In this document: in pieces, positions 20,817 to 33,061 of the stretch | How the letters are laid out: every line of letters starts with the position of its first letter | How positions within the stretch are numbered: position 1 is the first letter of the stretch | Source of the DNA: Laburnicola sp. R22_1 | Lineage: Eukaryota; Ascomycota; Dothideomycetes; Pleosporales; Didymosphaeriaceae | Length of the DNA stretch: 64,000 nt | Direction of reading: 5' to 3' | Assembly: GCA_014281115.1 (NCBI GenBank) | Contig: JACONQ010000003.1 | Coordinates: 3,410,001 to 3,474,000, forward strand | Position numbers and translations under genes: made by a program | The notes under the pieces: generated by a model | The model's database searches: none | What the model saw: only the letters and a program-made list of their open reading frames with translations | Told to the model about the DNA's origin: nothing

Positions 20817-22180
20817 CTACACTCCTGGTGGAGGCGGAAACGTCTCCTTCCGCATCGCCATCCTCGCAAGCTGCCCCGTATAATACAAAATATCCACGCT
20901 GGTCCCCACAATCCTCGGCGCCAAATTCCTAACCAGCCAATTTCCCCTCACAACCCTCAAATCACACGCCGCCTCCTCATCCCCCACCTCCTTATTAAGC
21001 AGCACCTCCTTCGGCAACCTGGGCCACACAGCTGCCGGTCTGCCCAACCCAACCAGATCGCAAGCATTCTCATCCAGCGCAGCCTGCATGCCCTTGCGCG
21101 AGCGAAACCCCCCCGTAACCATGAGCACGACATCGGGACACTGTTCGCGCACCGCACGCGCATAATCCAAGAAGAAGGCTTCGCGGTGAAGCGTACGCGC
21201 AGATTTTGGATCGTCGCCTTCGGCCATGCGCATGTTTTCTACGGTGCCGCCGCTGATTTCGAGAAAGTCGATGCCTTCGGCTGCAAGGAGGCCGACTTGG
21301 GTGAGACTCTCGGAGAGGCTCTCGTGCCCGCCTACTTCGGCGCTGTTGAGCTTGATGCCGATGCAGAAGGTGGGCGGCACCACGGCGCGGATGGCGTGGA
21401 TGATTTCGAGGACGATGCGGGCGCGGTTGGTTGGTGTGCCGCCGTATGCATCTGTGCGCTTGTTGGTTGTTGGGGAGAGGAATTGCGTTAAGAGGAAGCC
21501 GTGAGCGGCGTGGACTTGGACGCCTTTGAAACCTGCGTCGTGGGCTAGTTTGGCGGCTGAGGCGAATTGCTGGATGACTTCTTGGATTTCTGCCAGGCTC
21601 ATTTCGCGCGGGGTGCCGAAGAGGAGTTTGGCGGCGAGGTAGTCTGATATGCCTGTGCCAAGGACGACGGGGATGGCAGACGGAGCGAGGGCTTTGGAGA
21701 AGAAGCTGCGGTTTCCGGTTTTGGCGGGGGATTGGCGGCCTGGGTGGACGAGTTGGACGAGGGCGGGTGTGTCGTTTTGTTGGGCGGCGAGGGCCCAGCG
21801 TTTCCATTTGTTGAGGGTTTCGTGGGATGTGGAGGGCTTGACGCTGATGTTGGAGGGGTGGCCCATGTAGACTGTGGATACTTCTACGTCGCCTTGTGGT
21901 CGTTAGTAGAGATGATTGTGAGAGTGGTTGGTAAGGGGGCACTGTACCTGTTAAGACGGCTCCCCAACCGCCGGTACTCCAGGTGTCGTATATGTTTATG
22001 TATTTGTCGCCTGGATCGTTGGACTGGTCGGCTATTGATTCGGCCATCGCTGCCTATATCAGAGTCTTAGATAGATGCGTAGATGCCCGGAAACCATGAG
22101 ATGATACGTACCTTGACGAGACGATTCCTGAAGACGAATCCGCTCACTGTCTTCAGTGGTGTATCTAGCTGTACGGCCAT
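20817..22180 (-). CDS. NADH:flavin oxidoreductase, old yellow enzyme family
   Basis: Exons on the minus strand: 22180-22112, 22053-21948, 21892-20817 (416 residues). Introns of 58 and 55 bases have GTACGT and GTACAG donors. The start at 22180 gives MAVQLDTPLKTVSGFVFRNR, then AAMAESIAD and TWSTGGWGAVLTG, the usual FMN-binding opening of a TIM-barrel OYE-like reductase. Later motifs are LVQLVHPGRQSP, GFKGVQVHAAHGFLLTQFLS (two substrate/FMN-binding His in HAAHG), TDAYGGTPTNRAR, FLEISGGT, GGFRSRKGMQAAL and the FMN phosphate region LVGLGRPAA. It would reduce activated double bonds using NAD(P)H through FMN, probably in the cytosol. The ending RKETFPPPPGV is consistent with a complete protein. No linked pathway genes are visible. 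TATATA near 22288 could serve the promoter. Confidence 0.9.
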
Positions 22181-22439
22181 AGCTGCAGAAAAAAAGTCGC
22201 CAAAAGTGGGAATGAAGAAGCTATCGTGAAAATGATGGTGGAAATGATGGAGAGAATCTACTGAGCTTCAGTCATTCCAAGGCCGACTATATATGCAAAA
22301 TAAGTCACACCGTGCTCTGAGGAGACCTCAGGCACTAAGCCCTGAAATCGTAGGACCGCCCTTCTATCATGCCTTCCGCCTTAATTGTTATTAAGCGTCG
22401 GTAGCGGAGCTCTGCCGTGTGAGCAATCGCCTAAGGCTG
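22181..22439. other. Upstream region of the oxidoreductase
   Basis: Promoter-side sequence with a TATATA-like site about 110 bases upstream of the ATG on the minus strand. No gene is seen. Confidence 0.4.
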
Positions 22440-23105
22440 TGGCTATACCTACTAACTTATAACTGGGTTAACTATAGGTTACTATTAGCTAAGTAGTTTT
22501 TTATAACTTTATTATTTTTTTAAAAACTTACTTATTTTAAGCAATTTTTTTATTTTATATATTATTAAAAGATATAAATATAAGTATTTAGTTTTTAAAA
22601 GTAAAAAGTAAAAACTATATATAAGTATCACCCCTTTTTGTCAACACCTTAAAACGCTTTTCTGTGTATACAACAGCAGGTGGGATATCTGCTATTATTG
22701 TAATATTTTTATTAGAAACTCCTTAGTCGCAAAAAAACCATATATAAGTATTTTACTATATAACTTTATTTTTTTATTCTAACTAAGCTATAATTTAATA
22801 TTTATTTAATATATATAATATAAAAAAATTATATTAGTATATAAGCTCTAACTACTTTTATTTAAAAGTTAATTTATACCTACTAGTATTTTTATTATTA
22901 CTTTTTTTATATTTAAATTAAATTTATTAAATTAAAAATAGCAATTACTAAAGTATTTAGAAACATTACTAAAAAAATAAGTACTTTAATAAAATAGTTA
23001 ATAATACTAAAATTATTTAGTAAAAACTACTTAAAAGCTATTATAATTAGTACTTAATTAACTATTTTACTAAGAGCTTTTAACTTTATTGCCTTAGTAT
23101 ACAAT
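22440..23105. repeat. AT-rich, RIP-like block
   Basis: About 660 bases are made mostly of A and T with very few CpA, long TA-rich runs and no coding frame. A short GC-richer patch (22640-22690) interrupts it. This is the composition expected of an old repeat destroyed by RIP. The original element cannot be identified from the sequence. Confidence 0.6.
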
Positions 23106-24308
23106 ATGCCAAGTAGACAAGATAACAAGGTCCGAACGCGCTGGTCCGCGAGAAGTGCATGAGATCTACCGCTAACCTTACTCGTATTAGCGCCAACCTG
23201 AGCTTTTACGATTCACCCAATCAGCTCGTTTGTGAGTAGATGTGCGTCCTTTTCCTCTGGCTGGTAATGAGTCACTGGCTGGTAATGAGTCAAAAGATGG
23301 CGTGGGAAGAAGGATTGTTCATCGGATTAACAATTCGGTCGGCGGAACTCCATATACTCATCTAGGTAACTGAGCGACGTGCTACGCTGCGGTGTATGAT
23401 CAAACGCGGATTATGCGACCTAACCTTTTGCGAAGCTAAAGAATCCAAGCGTAGAAAGGCAACAATCAACCAATTCCATTCTGATTTGCCTCGCGGTGCT
23501 TTGCTAGAACGCTCAACACTGTCGGTATTTGGAGCGTTAATACGGTCGGCTGCGGACGATGGAATTTCGGCCCCCGCCCTATACGGGTATCTCACCAACG
23601 AACCTGCTGGTCGCCACGTCTGGCTTCTCAGACCTAACAAGACCTGGCGATCGAATGAATGGACCTCTTCTGGATGAGGCTCCGGTGTGAAAAAAAGAAA
23701 AAGCAGCGCAGGGTAGCGCAGTGATTGGCTCTCGTATGAAGACATCTCGCATGTACCAGAGATCAAAACCGCTGCCTCCTGGAGCAGAGACGGAGTAGTA
23801 ACCTTTGCTGGGCTTGGCAGCGATTATCTGGATGACGTTAGTCGTATACCATGCCAAATGAAGACAGAGCAATGCGCAGCTGTGGTGCATGTAGGAAGCT
23901 GCAGTGTGCTGGCTGGGTGATAGCAAGTAAAAGATCTGGATACTCGTTATGGGCTGGGTAGCTCTAAGATATAATACTGACTTGATAGTTTTGACTCGGG
24001 GTCGTACAGTCCATCGGTGCTCTTGAATGGAAGGCACGACGATCCATTCTGTCCTGTCAAGTCACGTGCACCGGGGCAGACCTCTGGACTCGACGTTGGC
24101 CCACACACGCAGGGGACGTCATTGCAGGGAAGTTGGGGATGTGGCTGGCCATGGTGTTTTGACAAGTCGATGTGGCTGGTGCCGTGTTCTGGACCACGCA
24201 AATCGCGAGCAGGGGTCCTAAGCCACACCCCCGCCGCTACATCCCGCCCTGATAATAAAACCGCGCGGGTGTGCTGCAGTGAAAGGCCGAAGTCGTCGTC
24301 TTTCACAC
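23106..24308. other. Intergenic, no gene seen
   Basis: About 1.2 kb separate the AT-rich block and the IQ-motif gene. Open frames on both strands overlap each other and lack domain signals. It probably holds the promoter of the IQ-motif gene. Confidence 0.45.
23257..23292 (+). repeat. 18-base tandem duplication
   Basis: CTGGCTGGTAATGAGTCA occurs twice in direct succession without mismatch. Confidence 0.95.
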
Positions 24309-26162
24309 ATGTCGGAACACAGAGCTGGGGAGCAGCCTGCCAGCCCTCCGGATGGCCCAGCGCAAAGCTCGACTGAAGCGCAACCGCCGGCGCAGCCTGT
24401 GGGCGGGGAACAGCAAGAGCAAGCTGCGCAGGTGATCCAGAAGAACTACCGCGGATACCGAACGCGTCGGCAGCTGAACGGCAGAAGTTTGGACGCGAGT
24501 TGGCGCTGGTCTGAAGTATGGCTGAGCTTCAAGTCCCATCCACATCTACATGTATCCCACACTGACGGGGACAGGCCTTGAAGGAGGGTTCGTTGCATCC
24601 CTCACTGCCAATGCTCGGACTCTGGAGCTAACGGCCGTTTTAAGCGAAATGGCAGAATACGACGCGCCCGATATCACCCTCTGAACGAACCAGCCCAGAC
24701 GCCTTGACAACACCCGCACAGCGCGATCGAGAAGCTTCCAACGCCGCCCGCCAGAACTGGAAGCGCATAGGCGAGATCGCGCGAAGAGCCGCCGGCGACC
24801 ACCACCCCGCAGACGAGAGCCCGCAAGTAGGCGATGAGGAGAGCGATGGCCAGCGGACGAAGGCGCAGCAAAAGCAGGAGCGGGAGAAGACTGCCAAGAT
24901 GATGGATCTGCAGTACTTTCTCGAAATGGTCGACCAGAAGCACCGCTACGGGAGCAATCTACGAGCATACCATGACCACTGGAAGAAGTGCGAGACGAAC
25001 GAGAACTTCTTCTATTGGCTAGACTACGGCGACGGCAAAGAGTTTGAGCACCCAACGGTATCGCGAGAGCGCTTGGAGAAGGAGCAGGTGCGGTACCTTT
25101 CGCGAGAAGAGCGATTGCAGTATCTGGTCGAGATTGACAAGGAGGGCCGATTGTACTGGGCGAAGAACGGTCAACGGATCAGTACAACCATGGACTACAA
25201 GGACAGCATCAATGGGATCGTACCAAAAGAGGACGACTCACCTGCCTATGCTCCAGGAGGAAAGCTCAATACTGGACCCAGCCGCCGGAGCGCTACATCT
25301 TCTAGTAGCTCAAGTTCCCCGAGCGGCACAGATCATAGCGACGTGGAAGCGGAGCACTACGTGAACAATGACTTGGAGCAACCCAAAGGCCTGGCCAAAC
25401 TCAAATACGTGTCTGCGGCTACCGTCTTAAACCACCTTCTGAGAAGTTCCGTGAAGCCCAACTCTTGGATATTTGTCGCCGACACCTCGTTCCGTCTGTA
25501 CGTGGGCATTAAGCAGTCGGGGGCCTTCCAACACAGCTCCTTCCTACACGGTGGCCGCATATCCGCCGCGGGACTGATCAAAATCAAGGATGGCCAGCTC
25601 CGCCAGTTATCTCCTCTGTCAGGTCACTACCGGCCACCGACGAAGAACTTTCGCGCCTTCGTGCACTCGTTGCAAGACGGCGGCTTGGATATGTCGCGCG
25701 TCTCCATATCCCGATCGTACACAGTACTGGTTGGCCTCGAGGCGTTCGTTAAAACCAAGAAGAAGTTCAAACACGGAGCGGAACACGTTGCGAACGCGGA
25801 GATGAAGCTCATGTACGTGACCTCGCAGCCCAAACTGATATTTGCTGACAAAGACTCGCTGCAGACACCCGGAAGAGTATCAAAAGAAAGTCGAAGAATC
25901 AAAAGACAAGAGCAAGAGCGCCGAGAGGGAGCGGCAACTCATGGCGGCCCATGCCGAGCAACAAGAAGCAGAGAAGAAACAGATGAGTTGGAAGCGCAGA
26001 ATACTGGGCAAGATACGCCGTCCGTCTACGTCGACAAACGTCAAGGCACTGGCTCAGGCTGCGAAACAGAAGCATAAAAAAGCTCTCAGCAAGCCGGGAC
26101 AGGACGTGGAGAGTGGCATCCCCCCAGCGGGGAAGCGCGACAAGCTCAGCGGGCCGGGATGA
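24309..26162 (+). CDS. IQ-motif (calmodulin-binding) protein with a 13-base microexon and a late frameshift
   Basis: Exons: 24309-24515, 24575-24587, 24645 onward. The first exon begins MSEHRAGEQPASPPDG and ends in an IQ motif (AAQVIQKNYRGYRTRRQL, about residues 38-55) followed by WRWSE. A 13-base exon (Ala-Leu-Lys-Glu plus one base) joins this to KWQNTTRPISPSERTSPD; the second intron has a good CTAAC branch site (24627-24631). The main exon contains QNWKRIGEIARRAAGD, a region about YFLEMVDQKHRYGSNLRAYH and NFFYWLDYGDG, then RYLSREERLQYLVEIDKEGR, a segment typical of fungal IQ-domain proteins. Near 25865 the frame that carries the expected C-terminus (HPEEYQKKVEESKDK to WKRRILGKIRRPS, stop 26160) is not the one used upstream. 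The upstream frame runs to 26077 instead. A true indel or a sequence error could explain this. Calmodulin binding is family inference. Confidence 0.75.
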
Positions 26163-27782
26163 ACAATATCCATTGAACATTCATCAATCGTCGTCGATCG
26201 TAACTGCATAGCAGCTGGAGATTACTTTGTAAAATTTGTACCTAGCGTAGCACTGGCGGAACGCTTGTTTTTATCGATATCCCGCAACCGCCCTGCCCGG
26301 CTCGTCATCCACTAGTAGCTATGGTATAGCGGATATAAGTGTGCATCTGCGCGCGTGGCGTCGTGGGTATGAGGTAGTTCCGAGTACCGCACAGCTGCAT
26401 CATGATGGATGGTCTGGAGCACGCCTCTCAAAAAGGATGGCACGTCCGTCACGGCTGCTCCTTCCCTCGCCACTTGTATTCTGACATCATAACCCCCATC
26501 CAACCCACCACAAGCACCAGCCGCCTCGCCTTCAAGACGAGAAAGGTTCCTCCGCCAGGACCGTTACGCTCACTGGAGTCATCACCATCACGCGCTGATG
26601 CACCAATTCCAAGGTTTGGAGTCGTGACAGGAGCGCCACAAGCTCAGGAAATTTCCGCGTCGTGTTGGGGCGCTCTCATCGGCCTTCAGGAACAGGATTC
26701 CGTGGTGAAACGAGCCGTGTGCTTTCTGCCTTGCTACCTTTCGTACCCTTGAGGTGCAGCGCAGGGTCGACAAAGCGTATATGAATGAATGAATGAACGT
26801 ATCCGCGTACGGACGACCCAACGGACGACCCACTCTGCAGGCAGGGCAGGGACACGATGTTGCGATGCATCATGCATGCCGTGCGTTTGCGATGTGCGAT
26901 GTCGATGGGAAGCGTGAGGTGAATGATCGACAGCGCTTACGCCACCTGGGTCGGCGCTTGCAGGGTCTCTAGCTGGTCAACCCGAGACGGCGTGCCGCGC
27001 TCGACGTCATCTCAGAGACTCAGATCAACCCTCACCACCACGTCTTGTTTTTGACCTGGAACGCGTCTCCGCGACCTGTGATTTCACGTTACAGAAGCCC
27101 GCCCTAAGACGTGGTTGATGCAATTCCAGGGATGCGCACGCCCGATGAGCAGCCTCTGTGGGGCACTTCACCCTTTGCCGTCGATCGGGCCTGGACCTCG
27201 AACGCAGTGGGATGGCAGTAAAGCACGAAGAAAGAGTTGGTGGTTGAAGAGCGTGGGATATGGGGTGCAATGCATGTTTACAGCTCGCCGTCTTTGCACA
27301 AGGCTGCAGACGACTACTGCTCGACCTCGTCTACGCGTGCCCGCCGCGGATGGTTTGTACGCCTCTCAGACCCCAATCCAGCAGTTCGAACGGCCATCTT
27401 GGCAGCCGTCTGCGGTATGCAATCGTCGATTCATCCAGTATCCCAGTCCAGCGCCACAAGCTCCCCGTTCATGTCCTTCCAACTGGCCCGCGTTCCACCT
27501 TGCGAAAGCTTCCGCCCCTCCCACAGGCTGGCAGTGACGCAATGCTCCCGCCGCGGGCGACAGCTCCGTCGCACACAGTACTCTCTCCAGCTGCGAAAAC
27601 AGGTTCTCTGCTCCAGTCTTCGCCTCCTGAGGCGCGAGCTACCCCTGTCTCTGTAAGTCTGAAGCTCTACCCATACGTCATATTCCAAAGACTGACCGTC
27701 CTCCACCCTCCCATAAAGCTCAATCCAACCCATGCTCTACCGTGTTTCTTCTCTCCTCACAGACGTTTACGTCAATTGATAT
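26163..27782. other. Long intergenic/promoter region, no gene seen
   Basis: About 1.6 kb lie upstream of the LEA-like gene. Several overlapping frames on both strands are visible but none shows domain features or splice-supported structure. Pyrimidine-rich sequence near 27730-27765 and a CTCACAG just before the first ATG may reflect a spliced leader (inference). Short direct repeats (GAATGAATGAATGAA near 26790 and GGACGACCC twice near 26812) are present. Confidence 0.4.
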
Positions 27783-30700
27783 ATGCCCAACAACCAATCC
27801 AGTTCCTATACCTATTACTCTTTCCCCCCGACACCCAATCGAAACTCCCCACGCTCTCGTCGTTCACAATCTATTTCCAGTAACGCGTCAGCTACTTCAC
27901 AACGAACTTTACGATCTACACGAGAACCCCTTGACGAAAAACCCACAATGCCTTCCCCCGCCGGAAAGAGTGACACCCCCCGCACTCCGACCAAGCTCGG
28001 ACGCAAGCCCCAACAGGGAGCTCCCAAGCTAGGCAAGAAGGCAGAACAGGCCGCGTCACAGACAGAAGAGACGCTGCGAAATCCGGCAGAAGACGCCCCC
28101 GAGAACGTCGAAGACACGAAGGGTCAAGCAGAGGGTCAAGCAGAAGAGGCCACCGACGACGCGCAAGGCAAGGTCTCACAAGCTGGCGACGATCTCAAGC
28201 AGGCTGAGCCGAAACCCATTGACGACACGGAGGAGGCAGCCGATGACACCAAAGGCAAGGCCGACGATGCTAAGGACAAGGCCAAGAAGACCGCGGACGA
28301 CACTGTTGAAGGTGCCGAGCAGAAGACTGATGCCGACGAAACCGGTGATGACGAAACGATAAAAGCCGGCGACGACGCCGAGGAGGATGTCACCGATACC
28401 GCCGGCAAGACCGCCGAGAAGGGCCAATCCGCGGGCCAGGGTGCTTTGAGCGGTGCTCGTGGACTCGCCGGACGAGCCTCCAACTTGGCCGGCAAAGCTA
28501 TGCAGGATCCGTCAGGTGCTGCTCAGGAAGCTGGTGGCGATGCTCAGCAAGCTGGGCAAGACGTCCAGGACACTGGTGAGGAAGCGGGCGAAGAAGCGCA
28601 GGACACCGCCGAGCAGACTGCGAAGGGTGCTGAGGGTACCGCGAAGGGCGCCAAGGACACGGCTGATGACGTCGCGGACGAAGCTGAAGATTCCACTGGA
28701 GACGCCAAAGCCACAGCTCAAGACACCGCCGACGATGCGAAGGATACTGTTGAAGACACAACAGGCCAAGAGATACCCGGAGCCCCCGATCTGAGCGTTC
28801 TCAAGGGCCTCGAAGTCAACGAGGAAGGTATCATCAACGATCGCGACGGCAACCCGATCGGACGTCTTGTCGAGGGTGACGCCGAAGATCTCGCTGGCTA
28901 CGCCATTGGCGACGACGGTGAGATCCTTGATGACGATGGCGATCTGGTCGGACGCTGCGAAGTTCTACCGGACCAGGTCAAGGACGCCGGAGTTGAGAAG
29001 AAGATGCCTCCGTTGAGCGTTCTCAAGGGTCTCTCGGCCGACAAGTCTGGCCAGATCCTCAACGAGGACGGCGACTTCGTTGGCCATCTTATCGAAGGCG
29101 ACCCATCCAAGATCGCAGGCATGGAATTCGACGAGAACGGTGAGATCTACGACAAGGATGGAAACCTTCTCGCGAAAGCCGAGCTTCACCCCGATGCCGC
29201 CGACTTGGTCGAACAGGACGAGGGCGAGGAGGAGGAAGACGAGGAGGGTGAGGGTGTCGCCACCGATGTTGCCGACCAAGCCCAGAAGACAGCAGATGGC
29301 GCCAAGGACACGGCCGAGGATGCAGCTGAGGCCCCCGCCGATATCGAAGACGAGCTCCCTGGCGTCGATGCCCTCGAGGGCATGGAAGTCAACTCTGCTG
29401 GCGATGTTGTTGACGACAAGGGCGAGGTCGTCGGCCATCTTGCGGAAGGCTCCATCAGTGGTGCCAAGGGCCTTACTGTCAACGAGAATGGCGAGGTCGT
29501 CGATGCTGACGGCAACGTCCTTGGTAAGGTCGAACTCGCCGATGGCGCAGCCGAGAAGCTCAAGGAGGCCGCTGCCGGTGCCTTGGACGTTCGCATCTTG
29601 GAAGGCCTAAAGGTCAACAAGAAGGGCAAGGTTCTCGACGCCGAGGGCGAGGAAATCGGCGAGTTGAAGGATGGCGAAGTGGCCGACTGTGCTGGCAAGA
29701 CCATCAACGACAAGGGCGAGGTCTTGGACAAGGATGGTAATGTCCTGGGCAAGGTCGATGTCGTCTCAGGCGAGGCTGCCTTCGAGGCCATGAAGGCGCT
29801 GAAGGAGCAGCTTGGTGAGAAGGAGCAAGAGGAGGCAGGCGAGGAGGAGCAGCCCGAGGAGATCGAGGTCTCGCCTGAGATCAACACGCTCGAAGGCTTC
29901 AAGGTCAACAAGAAGGGCCAAGTCTTGAACGAGGACGGCGAGCCCATCGGCGAACTCCTCGAGGGAGACGCCAGCGAGTGTGCCAGCAAGACGATCAACG
30001 AGAAGGGTGAAGTCCTTGACAAGGATGGCAAGGTCATTGGCAAGGTCCGCGCCCTCCCTCAGATGCAGGCTGCTCCCGAAGCCAAGGAAGTCGAAATAAC
30101 ACCTGATCTCAACACTCTCGACGGCTTGAAGGTCAACAAGAAGGGCCAGGTCTTGGACGAAGGCGAGGTCATCGGAGAGCTTGTCGAAGGTGAGGCCAGC
30201 GAGTGCGCTGGAAAGAAGATCAACGACAAGGGCGAAGTGCTCGACAAGGACGGCAACGTCCTCGGCAAAGTCAAGACTCTCCCGAAGATGGTCGAGCAGG
30301 AGGTCGGCAAAGCTGAAGGCGCCGCTGACGAAGCTGGTGAAGCCGCCGAAGAAGCCCAGGAAGCAGCCGAGGACGTCGAGGAGATCGCCGAAGAGGGCGA
30401 GGAAGAAGCCGAAAGCAACCTGCCTCCCCTCTCCGTCCTCGAGGGCCTTTCCGTCAACAAGTCTGGCAAGATCATTGACTCCGACGGCAACATCGTGGGT
30501 GAGCTTATCGAGGGCGACGCTAAGAAGCTCTCCAAGTCGGGCATCACCGCTGATGCCGAAGGTCGGTTCTGGGACAACAAGGGCCATGTCATCGGTCGTG
30601 CCCAAACTGTCGCTCCTGAGGAGGGTGAGGAGGAATCTCCCTTCGCTGGACTTGAGGGCCTTGTTGTCGTCAAGGGCGGCTTTGTCGAAGACGAGAACGG

Positions 30701-33061
30701 CAACCGCGTCGGCCAGGTCGTGGAAGGCGACCCCAAGAAGCTTTTCGGCCGTGCCGTCGATGAGGATGGAGACATTCTCGACAAGAAGGGCTCAGTTGTC
30801 GGCCACGCTGAGCGCTACGAGGAGCCAGAGGAGGAGCCTGAGCCCGAGGCCGAGGCCGTCGACCTTTCCGCCTTGCAGGGCATGACCGTCAACAAGCAGG
30901 GCAACGTCATCGGCTCTGAAGGTGTGCCTATCGCTCGGGTGGTTGAGGGCAACCCCAAGGAGCTCGCCGGCAGGAAGATCGATGACCAGGGCCAGATCTG
31001 GAACGACTCTGGCAAGGTTATCGGACGTGTTGAGCTCATTCCTCCGGAGGAGCGCGAGGCCAAGCCCGAAGGCCCATTCGCTGGTCTTGAAGGTCTTCGC
31101 GTAGTTCCTGACGGCAAGGTTGCCGATGAGGATGACAACATCGTCGGTCAAATTGTTGAAGGCAATCCCAAGCGCCTCGTGGGCATGGCTGTTGACGAGG
31201 ATGGTGACATTCTTGACAAGTACGGCAACGTCAAGGGCCATGCTGAGCCTCTCGAGGAGGAGGAGGAGGAGCCTGATCTATCCGTTCTCGATGGCCTGAC
31301 TCTCAACAAGCAAGGCTACCTGGTCGACGCCAACGGCACACCCATTGGTCGTCTTGTTGAAGGCAATCTTGGTGACCTCGTTGGCCGCAAGTCCAATGGC
31401 GAGGGTCAAATCCACGGTGATACCGGCAAGGTTGTTGGTCGTTGTGAGTTGATCCCCGAGAACGAGCGCGTCACCCGCAAGGAGGGACCTTTCGCCGGCT
31501 TGGAAGGTCTCCGCGTCGTCAAGGACGGATTCGTCGAGGATGGCGGTGGCAACCGTGTTGGCCAGATCACCGAGGGCGACCCCAAGAAGCTTATTGGCAA
31601 CGCCGTTGACGAAGATGGTGACATCATCGACAAGTACGGCAACGTCAAGGGCCACGCCGAGCCCTGGGAGGAAGAGGATGAACCCGAAGTCGACCTCAGC
31701 GCTCTTGCCGGTTGCACCGTCAACAAGGCCGGCAATGTCGTCGACTCTTCCGGTACCATCCTTGGCCGCGTTGCTGAGGGTGACCCATCCACCATGGTCG
31801 GCAAGAAGGTCGATGGCAAGGGCCAGATCTGGGACAATGCTGGCAATGTGATCGGTCGTGCCGAGCTTGTCCAAGGCGTCACATCAGGACCTGAGGGACC
31901 GTTCGCTGGCTTCGAGGACAACACTGTCGCCAAGGATGGAACCGTGCAGACCGCTGCTGGAGACATCATTGGTCGCGTGATCGAGGGCGACATTACGAGG
32001 CTTGTTGGCCACAAGGTCGATGAGGATGGCGATATCAACGACAAGAACGGCAACGTCATCGGCAAGGCCGAGCGCTGGGAGCCTGAAGAGAAGGAGCGCC
32101 GCATCAACGCGATGGCCGGAATGCGTGTCAACAAGGAGGGTGAGGTGCGTGACGAGAATGGTGATCTCATTGGCCGTCTCACTGCTGGTCATCTCGGGCA
32201 CTGCGCTGGTCTTGAGATTGACGACAACGGCTATGTCATTGACAATGATGGCAACAAGGTCGGAGAAGTCACCCTTCTGGAGAACATTCAAGAAGAGGTG
32301 GAAGAAGAAGAGACCGAGGAGGAGAAGCAGCGTCGCGAGGATGCTGAGCTCGCTGACAAGATGGCCAACATCTGCCAGCAGACTCTGGAGCGTGTCCAGG
32401 CTATCATGAAGCAGATCACTGAGGTAAGCCATCGCACATGCATGTCTTGTTTCCATTTACTAACTGTTTACAGCACATCGAGAAGGCCGACCGCACGCCT
32501 CGTGACGAGCTTGACGAGGAAGAACTTGTCAACAACGTCAAGCCTCTCATCATGGAGGGCTCTCGCATCCTCGAAGAGTGCAACGGCGCTCTTCGCGGCC
32601 TTGACCCCGACGGTCGCATCGCCGCACAGGCAAAGGGCCGCGCCGAAACCCGCGAAGCCACCCCCGAGGAGTACCGCCTTGCCGATCTCCTCAAGGAGCT
32701 CACCACTTCGGTCGTCACCACCATCGACAACGCAAAGAAGAAGATCGCCGACATGCCGCGCGCCAAGAAGAAGCTCAACCCGCTCTGGGCGCTTCTCACC
32801 GAGCCCCTGTTCCAGATCATCGCCGCTGTTGGTCTGCTGTTGACAGGTGTGCTCAACCTCATTGGCAGGCTTCTCAACGGCCTCGGCCTTGGTGGTCTCG
32901 TCAACGGCCTGCTGGGCGGCTTAGGCATCAACAAGCTGCTCGGTGGACTGGGTCTGGGCTCCGTCTCTGAGCTTCTCGGCGGCGGTGACAAGAAGGAGAA
33001 GAAGAAGGGGGGAGGTGTGAGCAATTTGCCCAGTATCGGCGGGCTGCTAGGCAAGAAGTAA
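27783..33061 (+). CDS. LEA-like protein with 15 tandem DUF3659-type repeats and a glycine-rich hydrophobic C-terminus
   Basis: Exons: 27783-32423 and 32474-33061 (1742 residues); the 50-base intron has a GTAAGC donor and CAG acceptor. ATG 27783 is the first in frame; ATG 27948 (acaATGcc, MPSPAGKSDTPRTPTK) is an equally good start. Residues about 90-330 are Ala/Asp/Glu/Lys-rich heptad-like repeats resembling late-embryogenesis-abundant proteins (e.g. KGKADDAKDKAKKTADDT). Then come 15 repeats of about 60-80 residues, each with a core like LEGLxVNKxGxVxDxDGxxIGxLVEGD and a second half like INDKGEVLDKDGNVLGKV. The C-terminal about 200 residues (HIEKADRTPRDEL, then hydrophobic LLLTGVLNLIGRLLNGLGLG with GGL repeats, ending in a Lys-rich tail) resemble DUF6987. 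The family is known in filamentous ascomycetes; a role in cytoplasmic or septal structure or stress tolerance is speculative. Confidence 0.92.

Noticed and set aside
23396..23677. 93-residue plus-strand ORF
   Set aside because: It overlaps an equally long antisense ORF, has no recognisable features and lies next to an AT-rich repeat block.
28136..32182. Numerous long ORFs opposite or out of frame with the LEA-like gene (e.g. 29186-30043, 31406-32182, 29766-30605)
   Set aside because: High GC and repeated codons keep alternative frames open; they are Ser/Pro/Leu-rich shadows without motifs.
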